Shown piece by piece: positions 13,601 to 25,094 of a DNA stretch of 64,000 nt (position 1 is the stretch's first letter; every line of letters begins with the position of its first letter). The translations under genes and the position numbers were made by a program. The stretch is taken from positions 8,534,961 to 8,598,960 of the forward strand of contig NC_135071.1 in the NCBI RefSeq assembly GCF_051401765.1. Reading direction: 5' to 3'. The DNA comes from Calliopsis andreniformis (Eukaryota > Arthropoda > Insecta > Hymenoptera > Andrenidae). The notes below the pieces were generated by a model. That model made no database searches, had not been told where the DNA came from, and saw nothing but the letters and a program-made list of their open reading frames with translations.

Positions 13601-16600
13601 GAATACTTTATTATAGACTGCTATGAACCCTAATGAAACACATACTCTCCAATTAAATATTTATCTGCATTACGTTTTCATTCAACGTTTGCCAGCATTC
13701 CTGCAAACATTTACCAGGCGAATCAGCAATGTTCGATTCAGTTCCGTCGCCCAGCAATCTCACTCAGAGTACCAACCGCCGCGCAAACTTGTTGCTGCAG
13801 CCTCAAACAGTTCATGGTACCGTCCCGTGAGTAATCATAATCGACCAGGGCCAGATCAGAAAAGCAGCCGCAGAAAATTCATTTCGGGTGCGCGTTTTCC
13901 TCTCCTGTCTCGAGGAAAGGCCCGGGGATAGAAAAAAGGGGCAGTAGAAAGGGAAGGAGGTGGAGAAGAGGGAAAGAAGCGTATGCTAATGCAGCATGGG
14001 CAACGTTTACAAACGGCGCTACACGGGACTATAGTATCGAATACTGTGAAACAATGAGTATGTAGGGGAGAAAGAAAGAACGAGCGAGAGCGGAGAGACG
14101 ATACAGAGGGAGTATGGGTTACAGGAGCGTGAGAGTGTTGTTGCAAAGGCCGACAGGTCAGCGGATCACCCGGAACTCGCGCTTAGACTCCGCTGAGTTT
14201 GAATGTACACCGATCTTACCTTCTTGCCTTACCTACCTCCCTACCTTTTACCTATATATTACTCTCTACGCTTGCACAACGGAGATGCCCGAAGTTTTTG
14301 ATCCTGGAACGACCGTTTAATAATTCCTATCACGGGGACGCTTGTTAACGTGCTGCCTGATCGATATTCTGGGAATTGAAGATTTCTGCGGGAGATCGTT
14401 TACCCGCGAAAAATTTGCAAACGTGTTGCTGTCTCGTTGACTCGGCAGCCTCTTTCGAATTCGATAGCGTATTTAAAATAATAATTTTGAGCTCTGTATG
14501 ATTACTTCATTTCAGATGCGCTCAGTCCACTTGATAAAATTCGAAAACAAAAATGGCGAAGTAAAAGTCGACCGAAAAATGGGATCATTACGATTAGAGT
14601 ACAATTCCTTAAAAGATTGGGATATAAATATGTGAAAAGTAAAGAGCGTCGAAGGAAGAAAATACGTTTTTGCGGTAACAACAAAGATTGTACGATTCGA
14701 TGTCAGAAAATGAAGTCTTATATGAGGAAGTGAAAATTTCTTGACTGTTTTTTAATATTTACATGCTTTTGGCTACATGAAATTAATATGTCCTCTATGT
14801 TTGCATGTCTAAATTGATTTTCATAAAGGAATTGCTGTAAACGCAATAAAAAATAATGCAATTCAAAAATTAGGGACACCTGATGATAAAACAGTTGTTT
14901 CGATAATTCTAAATTTAATTTGTTAGTTTAATGTTCAATACATTATTAACAAGTATTGTCAAATACATATATTAATTCCTTTGTTTTGAACTTTGAAGAA
15001 TTATTATTATTATTATATTAATATTTTGATATAGTCTTTACAATGGCGTTTAGGTTTATAGCAGACGGTAACTGCAAAAATTAAAACTACGAGCGTCTCG
15101 CTATGAAACAAAGGCGCAACGTTCACCATACTTCAAGTACACGCAATGTACCATCTATATAATTTTTACCTTGGTTCTTAATGTTGTTTAATATTTCTCA
15201 TGACCGATTACATTTTAATATTAAATATAATACATTTTATATTCATTTTGAAATGAACAGTTTCGAAAAGATTTTAAAAAGTTCTAAAAGGTTCTTCTAA
15301 TAAATTCTAAAACCTATTTTAGATACGTATGTTTTATCTGAAATTTACTTTTGGAAATTTAGAAGCTATTGAACGACGTAAGGAGGAAAATATACAAAGC
15401 TGTAAACATGATTTTTTATCACATTATTTCTTCTTATGGAACATTAAATATTAACGAAAATCTTCATAGTCTTCAATTTTATTGCAGTATATTTTCTTTA
15501 ATACCTGTACATGTAACTTCTTTGTAAAAAAGTATCTTTCCATGAAAATGGGTACTTTTCTTTTTATAAAATAAATAATCTGCATTAATTTCGATAAATG
15601 TGTAAATGAATAATTTGTACTTTTCTTTTAATAAATAGTTTAAAAATTTTTAATTCAAAGAAAAAAGTTATTTTACAACATTTCTTAAGTTGTTAATTAA
15701 CACGATGGACACTTACATCGTGTAGAATATATTAAATAAAAAAAATATTACCCAACATGCGCATCTTGCAAAAAATCAAGTTCCTCAGTAATATACTTAC
15801 AAAAAAACATTGAATATTGCATTTATATTTTACGTAATATTTCGTAACTAACAATTTTCAAAATCAGTAGGTCATTTCTTAACTTTTCTAATAGCAACGT
15901 CAACTTCAGTGAAATATTTATAATATCGTACAAAAAACGCTTCTGTGAAAAGTAATATTATACATAAAACTTAAAAACAGTACGAATGTTTAAGAAAGCC
16001 TATACGATTACTAATTGCAAAGCACAAAGAATAACGAAACGTAATTATCATAAGAGTTCGTACAAAGGTGATTTAAAATTGCAATAAAACAATTTTTATC
16101 GGACATCCCTCGAAAGAACTGTACGGAAAAGTGAAATAAAAAGTGGTCAAACATTAACATCGAGTCGTTGATATCACTTTAGCTCGCTATCAAGATGTTA
16201 TGGGTAAGCTTGACGGCGAAATTGCCATGATCGAAAAGAACGTTAGTTTCCAAATTCGGTAGGGTCTTTCTTTTAATTAGATGCATTTCGTGCTTACCTT
16301 GTTGAAAGTAATTGGCTTTTCGGAGAAATACGCAAACCAAGGCCATAAGCTGTAGCTGGGAAAGTCTCTGGCGGGTGGAAGGCGGTAATGGCAGTAAATC
16401 ACGTAAGTTGGCGATTTCGGCATTTATCAGGTCCCTTCGAAGTTTGCTGGCGCCTTTCGTTGATTTGCTCGCATCTATCCTTCAAGCACACGCGGATGTT
16501 ACCGATACGTTATACCTAATCGATAGACATTTGAATCTATTTTTCGAAATTAACTTGCCCTAGACCATTCATGAGCTTTTGATACCTTTGAATGATCTTT

Positions 16601-17776
16601 TATCCTCCTTGGAAACATTAATGAGAAAGAACTCTTTATCATATTTGTTACCAAGCACTCGAGAAAATAAGAGAACTGAAAAAACACCCCCATCTCTACC
16701 AAGTCTTTGCAACGATCAGTGTAGAGGTCATTCTTAAATATGAAGATTTCAAATAATTGTCCTGATTTGAATGGCTCGATCATTCATAACTTGCAATTAT
16801 CACAAAAACTTCATCAACAAGTCATAAAATATTTTGTACTTTTAGCTTTGACGACTGCCTGCAGGTTACAGGTTATTCATTTTCAACTCTGATGAATACC
16901 TATATTTCAATTGGTTGGCTTTATAATTATAATCTTTGAATACTGCAATACGTACACTGCAAAATTAATAGCGAATATTTGTTATTTTTAGAGCATTTAT
17001 CATAGCAAACACCAGACGATGATGGAAAAACACAGTTTGCATTTGAACAGAAAAAACGTAGTTGATATGCAAACTAGGTTTTTTAGCACAGAAGCGCGTC
17101 GCATTCTGTAATTTATGTTTTTTCGTTATCAAATACAAAAAGGAACGTGCAGCATCCAATCCAGCGTGGAAGACGCTCCTCTGAGTCTTCCCTAATACGC
17201 AAATACTTTGAAATGCAGCAAATTCTCCATAAAGTAAAAAGAACTTGATTCTCAAACAATATTTTAAATAACAAAATGTTGAACAATTCTTTTCAGTAAC
17301 CGTAACTTTCACAAACACTCGACAATCTCTAAAATTAATCCAGAATAAAATTCCCGAAGAAACCAAATGGCAACAAAATTTAATCGAATACTTCCATACC
17401 TTGCCTCATCTCCATTATTACGACCATCACCAGTTCAAATTCTCTTTTTCAAATTAAGCTATTAACGAGCTTTAACGTGACGCTAACATACACTACAACA
17501 ATACAAAAATGATCCATCAGTCACCAAAGTACCAAGAAGCTCAGTATCAAGCTTGATATCCTCTGAATCCATCAAGTTCCCGTACCGCCAAACGCCACCG
17601 TCGAAGGCGGTCACGAAAGGGGTAGAAATTACCGATCGACAATCGATGCTTTCAAAGACGAATGGCTTTGAAACGTATGATGAATGACATGATCGAGCAT
17701 TACTTACCGATTGAACATATTTCGGTAACCAGGAGGACATTAGTAGCGGATCACTTGTAGACGACGAGCGAGACAT
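10669..17776 (-). CDS. dysf: Dysfusion, bHLH-PAS transcription factor (NPAS4 family)
   Basis: Dysfusion is a nuclear bHLH-PAS factor. In Drosophila it pairs with Tango/ARNT and controls tracheal fusion cells and leg-joint formation. Exons (minus): 17776-17704, 16474-16298, 13159-13098, 13006-12917, 12652-12476, 12283-12099, 12001-11895, 11828-11675 and 11587-10669, giving about 647 residues. The bHLH exon (about 26-83) carries [19 protein letters not shown] and [11 protein letters not shown], diagnostic of dysfusion. PAS-A (about 105-200) includes [17 protein letters not shown] and [16 protein letters not shown] (about 235-341) includes [17 protein letters not shown] low-complexity tail follows. 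Introns 1 and 2 are 1.2 and 3.1 kb. The N-terminal exon is the least certain: its donor GTAAGTAATG offers two sites four bases apart, and only the downstream one joins the bHLH exon in frame. Confidence 0.92.
13690..14470. promoter_or_regulatory. GC/CpG-richer island inside dysfusion intron 2
   Basis: This stretch is clearly richer in G, C and CpG than the surrounding intron. It has purine-rich runs at 13.92-14.11 kb and a pyrimidine-rich run near 14.22-14.26 kb. Open frames on both strands show no domain and look like by-products of composition. An internal promoter, enhancer or noncoding exon is possible; nothing in the sequence decides between them. Confidence 0.35.
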
Positions 17777-18370
17777 CCGGGTCGGCAGGTTCTCGTAAAA
17801 CTGCAGCTACGATCTAACATCCGGGTCATAACGCGCTACTACACTGAACACGTGGATACTGGCAGAGGCTGGTTCTCCTACCTTCTCACCTTCGCAGCCC
17901 CCCTTTTTCTTCTGTGCCTCCACCACCGCCGCCTTCGCCTCCCTTTGCGCCCTCCACCTCTCCCGGTGTCTGTCGTCTTTTCCCTTCGTTTGCAAACCGC
18001 GATCGCCTCCTCCTCGTCCCGCTGTTTCTCTTCAACAGTCGGTCCTTCCCACTCCCATGTCGATTTATCTCACTCATTTATTTCCCTTTCTCCACTTTTT
18101 CGCTAGCTCGCTCGCTCGCTCCTTCACCCCGTGCTGCTACCACGGTCACGATCGAGCAGTCGTGTCCCTCTACCACCGCCATCATCGCCATCCTCGCCAC
18201 CACCGCTGGGCTACTGGTTGCGTTTCCTGTACATGCGGTTTTGCCCGAATCATTTGCGCAAAGGCCCGCCTCGAGAAGCGTTTTCGAGAGGCGTTCTCGA
18301 GAGGATCCGAAGCTAGCCTTCGGGGGTACCACAGTCCCGAGGCTCCCTTCGACTGAGGCTTTTGGTGAAC
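17777..18370. promoter_or_regulatory. GC-rich, CT-rich region at the dysfusion 5' end
   Basis: It lies directly upstream of the first dysfusion coding exon. It has long pyrimidine runs on the plus strand (purine on the transcribed minus strand) and many CpGs in an otherwise AT-rich neighbourhood. This is most likely the promoter and 5'UTR. Overlapping open frames in four or more frames reflect the lack of AT-rich stop codons, not genes. Confidence 0.5.
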
Positions 18371-21300
18371 GCTGAGAAAGGAGGCAGATGTTGAGGGGAA
18401 CAGTGAAATTTGGATAGGTTTCTGATTGTATTATCCTCGAATATCGTCAAAGAGAAGTTTGGAATATTTTCGAAGATTTTTTTAAGAACTGAAATATAAA
18501 ATGTGTTAGACTAAGCGATAGTAAAAGATTGTTATGCTTTGAGGAGGTTTTATGATCACACTGCGCTGCGGTTGCTTTTGTATGAGGTCTTTCTTTGCCC
18601 GTTCTTATTCTTTTAAGAAGACTCTCGAAAGCTCATAAAAATATAAATTTGTTTTAACCATGAAATTAATTAGTTTCTTACAAGCCTTTACTCCTTCACA
18701 TCCATCCCATATCGCACAGAGACGTCTTAAGAATGTCTTAAAGACATTTCAGTAAAGTTCTAAAGAGGGCTAAAAGGACGTCTTTGAAACATCCGAAGTT
18801 ACAAATCAGTATGTCTTGAAGACGTTTTAAGTGACATCCATAAGACATCTTAAAGACTTCCAGATTATGCCCATAAGACGTTCAGATAAGATTTCGTCTT
18901 TAAGACGTCTTATAAACGTGAATTTCGGAAGTCTTTAAAACGTACACTGTCGATATTTTTAAGACGTCCAAATATGTCGTAAGATGTTCAGACATAAAAT
19001 GGTCATAAAATAGACGTCTTCAAGACGCTGTACGTTAACTGGGATTGAAAATTCCAACACCCCATATTAGCTGTTCCTAGAGTATTGAAATCATTATTGT
19101 TGAACTAATAACGCTAAGGAAGACACAATATAATAAAAGACTACAAATACGAAACATCAAACGATATCCATTCAAAATTACATTTCTGTACAAATATTCG
19201 AAAAAATTCTTACCATATTAACAACATAAGGAGTCCCTTCTTTAGAAAATTTCATGTCTCACGAAAATTTACACTATCTTCATCGAAAAAAGAATTGTTA
19301 CAGAAATTCATGATTACTATTCCCTTAAAAATTTGCTCATTTTTAACATATTCTAAATTTAATAATAATTTAATCAAAATTATGATTAAAATTCATGTTT
19401 TATAAAACACTAAATTTCTGCGAATGTGATTTTCATTGGAAAACGTCCTTGAGAGAAAGTGCCGATAAAGTCGCTGAGCTTTTCTACTACATCCTCTTGA
19501 TCATATATGAATGTCTTATTCCACTTCAATATTTGACTTGCAATGCTCCGAATTTAACGACCTTACAAATTCAAATTTTCATTTTTAATTGCTATTCTGA
19601 ACTGATCTAAATATTTAAAATACTTGTATTGTCTTACTTTGTTTAGTATTGATAAATAATTGTTTACTTCCTTATCACCTTAATTGATGATTGACAAAAC
19701 ATACCACTATAAATTGTGAATTTGTATTTTTATTTAAAAAATTTGTATATTTTTCTTTTCATAGTATGAAATATGGTATGACAATAGATAGAATACTAAA
19801 ATATTGTATATAAAAAAGGTGTAATGTCAAAAATATGTACATAGTTATTATATTTTATGCTATTTATTCAATATAAAAATGTAACAACTATTTTTTATAA
19901 TGAACTATTATCCCATAAAACACCAAATAAAGGACTAGCTAATTGTTATGATGAATAGCTCTAATTAATCATAATCGCCATTTCATGACCATCAGACATT
20001 TTTCTCTTAATTATGATACATAATAGAAAATCATAAAATTAAAAACGAGATATAAATCTACCTGTTATAAAATTTTTTATTTATTAATTTTTGTAGACCT
20101 TTGTTACTTGACTTCATATCTTCATAAGATGTGAATGATAAAAATATAGGTACAATTTGTAACAAAATATTCAGGCACCATTCAGAGACAGGATGAATAA
20201 TGCAATTGCTAGCGACATTTATTTTTTTACACGAAAGTGTAAAACGACGTCAACAAATAACGTAATTACAATTTTCTATTGAATTAAGTACGTAAAAATT
20301 ATTTTATTTTGTTTATTTTCAATTACTTTTAATTGATTAAAAATAAGTAAAATAATTACCTACTATTTACATTTTAAAATATATATGCCTCATTATAAAA
20401 TTAGTTATTTCACAAATTTTAAAAGTATGTTCCGTTTAACGTCACATTTCTCTACCTACAATCGCAATTCACCCTACCCTGTACGTATCATGCTTAAAGA
20501 AAAATAGACACCTATTCAAGTATATTAAAAAATATTCTAAATGTAAGGTGGTTTAATAATTATTGTCATTTTAACATCTTTGAAATTAAAAATTATGGAA
20601 ATTAATTTATCAGTACAATGTTATATCATAAGAGCCCTTGTAAATTAAAATACTTTCAATAAATAGTAATCACCTTTGTTCATTTTAAAATTCAAACATA
20701 CTAACTACAATGCAAAATAGAATACAGCTATTTTGATATATGTTGTCTTATGAAAAAATGATAAATTTTTAATGATCCACAGTTTTATAAGTATTTCAAA
20801 GAAATATAAAATAACATTTGAAATAATTGTTATAATCTTTTTGTAATACTTTTATTTAGAAATATATTTTATGAAGAATGTTTTAAAGTATCAATTGTTT
20901 TTCTAAAAGGCTGTATATCTTCTATATAAAGAATTAAAAAAAGTAAAAGAGCGAATATCTATAATATTGCAATTAAATTGTCAAATAAAAAAAATATATA
21001 AATGAATATATTTTTTTAATATACCTTTACTGTAAATGTGATATTATGCTAAATATTACGGGAATTCTCACAAAAAAATGCTAATAATCTTGAATTGAAC
21101 AAGAAAATTTTAGAGAATGTCATCATTATTAATTTTCAGTTGATTGCGAACTTTACTCCAATTTTTAAAATAATAAATAAATAGTTTATATATATAAATT
21201 GCGTAGAGCATTTTGTATACACGACAATCTATATTGTAGCACACAATTATGTGTAATTTTATTTCATTCATCATGTATAAATACCTACTTTATTTAAGAA

Positions 21301-22020
21301 AAAATTCCCGATGAAAGCACATCTTTTTCAATCACTTTATTTTAAATATTTGCATTGAACATGTGCAGTTAGCAGTTAATCATAAAACTGATGCTTCTAA
21401 TTCATAAATCCTTATATTTTATGTGTCTTCATTTTGCCAAACACTTGTGCAATTGTACGTTTAAGAAATGAAGTAAAAATTTATAAACAATTTCCTGTAG
21501 ATGTACTTGATTAAATCAAAACGCTACCAATTGATTACAATATACTAAGTGAGTATTTGAAAACCGAAATTACAAGTATCTCTATTGTCATTGATAGTAT
21601 AAAAGAATTAAATATATAAGCATCTCCATAAATTAAACATTTTCACCTATTGATTTGTTTTTTATATTAACAGAAACAACAGATATTTGAGATTTCAGTC
21701 TTCTGTGACTCACTTTATATGTATATATTCAAGTTATATATACAAACATTTGTGTTCTACTATAAATTGAATCAATGTTAATTTGAAAAAAAATGAAAAT
21801 ATTATCTCGTACAAATTGTAATTGAAATAAATTTTCTATAAGATAATTAATTTACAATTATCCTTTTCGTGTATGTATAACCTGATTTCCTTCGATTAGT
21901 ATACCGAAATCAAACAAAGAAGCTCAAAACTGTAATGGAAACATGCCATTTTGTTACTCATAGACACTGATGAAAAATAAAAAATAATAAAGCCAGTGTA
22001 ATACTCAATAATATCATTAT
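18371..22020. other. AT-rich intergenic region between dysfusion and Cp190
   Basis: Apart from the repeat element at 18704-19045, I see no gene. The right part may hold the Cp190 3'UTR. The open frame at 19395-19610 has no recognisable features. Confidence 0.55.
18704..19045 (+). mobile_element. MITE-like element, AAGACGTC-rich family, copy A
   Basis: A 342-base element starting ATCCCATATCGCACAGAGAC and ending in ACTGGGAT, so the outermost ATCCCA is inverted. The interior is packed with AAGACGTC and TCTTTAAGAC palindromic words and has no coding capacity. The segment around GAAGTTACAAATCAGTATGT is shared with the copies at 47.5 and 48.2 kb. This suggests a small nonautonomous DNA transposon; its superfamily is not recognised. 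The only direct flank match is AT on both sides, which cannot be told apart from the terminal repeat. Confidence 0.7.
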
Positions 22021-25000
22021 TTATGATTCAACTAATTCTTTACTATCCTCATTCCATTCAGTGAAGCTTCTCGTTGTGTCTTCCTTGTCATCTTTTTCTG
22101 TATCTTGTTCCCCTTCAACATGTTCTTCTTCAATGATCATAACTGACTCTTGAGACTCATCAATGCTGTTACTTTGTTCACTGCATTGTTCATCATATTC
22201 CACTATTTCCGTCTGTTCTTCCACATATTGTATCACCTCTTCTACCTGATCAACATTACACTCCTCTAATATCTCTGATTGTTCAACCTGCATTTCTTCA
22301 TCCATTACTTTTTCCTCAACTTCTTCAACAACCTCTTCCACTATTTCTTCAGTTTCCTCAGTAAGTTCTTGCGATTGATAGGTTTCATATGTTTGTCGAT
22401 CTGTTTCTTCGTTTCCATGAATGTAAACAATCATACCATCCTCTGTACCTTGCATAACGATTTGTTCATTATCAGAAATATTTAACTGTTGCGGTTGCTG
22501 TTGTTGTTCATTTTCCTGCTGCTGATAATTGTCATTATCAATGAGCATAATCATAGGCTGGCCATCAAGTTCATGCGCGTTGTACGTCATCTCGTGAGAA
22601 ATGTTATTTAACTGCATATCCGGCACAATATATTCCGTCTCACTCGTAGCCATTTCCTGAGATTCTGTTGGAACACTGTCTCCAACGCCCAGAGAAGCTG
22701 CTATTCCACTTGCAACGTGACTAAGAGCTTCAGCTTCCGATGATGGCTCCAGCGAAATCGGCGTTATAGATACCGCTTCAGAATCTCGTATATCTTTATG
22801 TACGCAATCAAGATGAACTTGCAAATTTGTAGCACGCACGAAGACTTTACCACAATGAGTGCATCGATGACCTTTCTCCTTTCCATCTGATAGATTTCCA
22901 TGGCCAGTGTTAATTTCGTGCGTTGTCAATTCAGTAACGTCTTTAAACGTTTGTGAACATTGCATACATTGAATTTCTTCTGCTACTGACGAATGTTGGC
23001 GTGAAGTTGGACGATGATTGTGATTTATTTGATGTCTTACTAGAAGGGTCTCTGAAAGTGCTACATACGAACAGGCCTGGCATTTCGGGAAACACATGCT
23101 TTTTGGGGGAGGCACATTATGTTTCGTGTAAAGGTGATACATCAAAATATTTCGTTTTGTCGCTTTATAACCACAATGCTCACAAACTCTCGGATCAAAT
23201 TTTTCTTCGTGCACATCTTGCATATGTCTTCTATACATATAATAATTTGTATATTCCTCTTCTATATCGCATTTGTTGCATTTCCAAGGACCAGTTTCAC
23301 CGCCATCGACACATCCATTGCTTTTTGATTCGTTCTCTTCACCATTATTGCTTGACATCAAATGATCAGACTTTAGAACTACATAGGAAACCTTCGTTTT
23401 GCCGGCTGAATTGCTATCTGAGGATTTAGCTTCCTTTTGCATTATCTTCAGCCGTATGTTCTTATTATTTTTCACTAAGTGAGGATATTTTTTCAATACT
23501 TCTCGAATAATTTTCGCATGATTGGTTATTGAATCTTCGGAATTTGCTTTGTAAGATGATTTTCCTTTGTCCATATTCTCTTTTTCTTCAAGATCAAATC
23601 GTACTCTTTTCGATGGCGAAGGTTGCGATTCTTGACCTCGCTGGAAACATCTGGCTACAGACCAATCATCATCCGAATTCATTTCTTTGAGACTTTTCTC
23701 ATTCATATGACCGTCATCATCTTCATCTTCAGTTGTATCATTTTTACTATCTCCATCCGGTGAGCATTTACCAGTAGGCGAACTTTCTCTTTTATACGTG
23801 TCTGGAGCTTGCACAATAGGTTTTGTATTATAAGTAATATCGTCAAATGATGAAAACACACCAAGCGCAAATTCCTCGGCTTCAGGGAGATCGAACCGAG
23901 AAGGTCCTGGAGTCACCTCTGTAGGTCTATTTGTCGAGGACATTCCATGGAATGTTCGCATTTCGTAGTTAAGTGGCGATGTAGATTGCGATGCATCTAA
24001 CTTCCTTTTCCAGATAGGAAGTCTAAAACAAGAGAAAAGTGCGCACTTCTCGTAGAACAATATTAATTTATTATATAGAAATCATAGTAGCTAAGATGTA
24101 AAGGAAACATATGATGGAATTTATGTTCATAGAATCAATATACGAACAGTACACTTACTTTCTACCAGGTAAGGGCTGATTTGAAAGTGCTGGTGATGAA
24201 GTAGAAGTAGTTGTTGGTTTCGTACTAGATGTAGAAGGCTTTGAAACTGCTATTACTGGTTTTGTATTGCACTTTGTTGGCTGCTCATTCTGTAAAGATG
24301 CTGTATTAAACTGTGCATCAAGCAACTTAGTTAAAACAGTCATATTCATTTTCTGTGCAGTACGATACAGAGCATGTTGCTCAGAGGTCCAGTATTCCAA
24401 CTGCCCAGTATACATAAAACTAAAAATATTATTATGTGTATGTATTATTTACTTAAAAATTAGAAGTGTATTTTCGATTCAAAAGCTTTATTTCAAAATA
24501 CCTTATAATAGATTTCACGCATTCATATGGCATGTCTGGAGGCATAATAATGACTCCATCAAAATTTTCGTCTTTCTCTCGTTGCTCACGTTCTAATTGC
24601 ATAAAATAATCGGTGCATGTTGTTATGACTAAACGGTGAGCCTGAAACGTTTATGAAATACTTCTTTTACTGCAATATTACATAATGAAGAAAAGATAAA
24701 TATATAATTAATATATATCTGTACATAAAATGTTCAGCTACAGTTAGGGATGCATTATATAGCAGTGGCTATAACAACCACTGCTTTTGTCAAACACTTA
24801 TAATTAACAAAATAAGGTTCAAACATAAATCTTTATTTTATTTTGATGCTTAGAATTATTCTTTAAATTTTCCCCAACTTTAATTAAACACCCTGTACAG
24901 CTGCTGTCATAAATAAATATGATTATTACCTGAACTGTAATATCACTAGTGGGAAATTTAATAGTAAGATCAAGTAATTCTTCTTCAAAATAAAGTTGTT

Positions 25001-25094
25001 GAAGCCGCTGAAGGAAAAAAGTTCCCCAGTTATCTACCTTCACTTGTTTTAATCCCCGAGATGGGACTTGTTTTTCTTGGTTTGCTATTTCCAT
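22021..25094 (-). CDS. Cp190: Centrosome-associated zinc finger protein Cp190-like insulator factor
   Basis: Cp190 is a nuclear insulator cofactor that is bridged to DNA by other factors and helps organise chromatin domains. Exons (minus): 25094-24930, 24641-24502, 24419-24159 and 24022-22021, giving 855 residues. The first three exons encode a BTB/POZ dimerisation domain (about 10-130) with KVDNWGTFFLQRLQQLYF, AHRLVITTCTDYF and FMYTGQLEYW. The last exon has five C2H2 fingers at about 435-600, including the family-typical CEHCGYKATKRNILMYHLYT followed by PPPKSM. The C-terminus is very acidic, with many Glu repeats, as in fly Cp190. An AG acceptor five bases before the ATG shows at least one upstream 5'UTR exon. 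Assignment rests on the BTB plus the finger signature; a related BTB-zinc finger paralogue is the only real alternative. Confidence 0.9.

Noticed and set aside
17852..18375. Several overlapping proline/serine-rich frames on both strands
   Set aside because: Low-complexity, GC-rich promoter DNA lacking stop codons; no domain and no splice partners.
22279..23429. Plus-strand frames over the Cp190 last exon
   Set aside because: Antisense to a clear zinc-finger coding exon; the Phe-rich one mirrors the Glu-rich tail.
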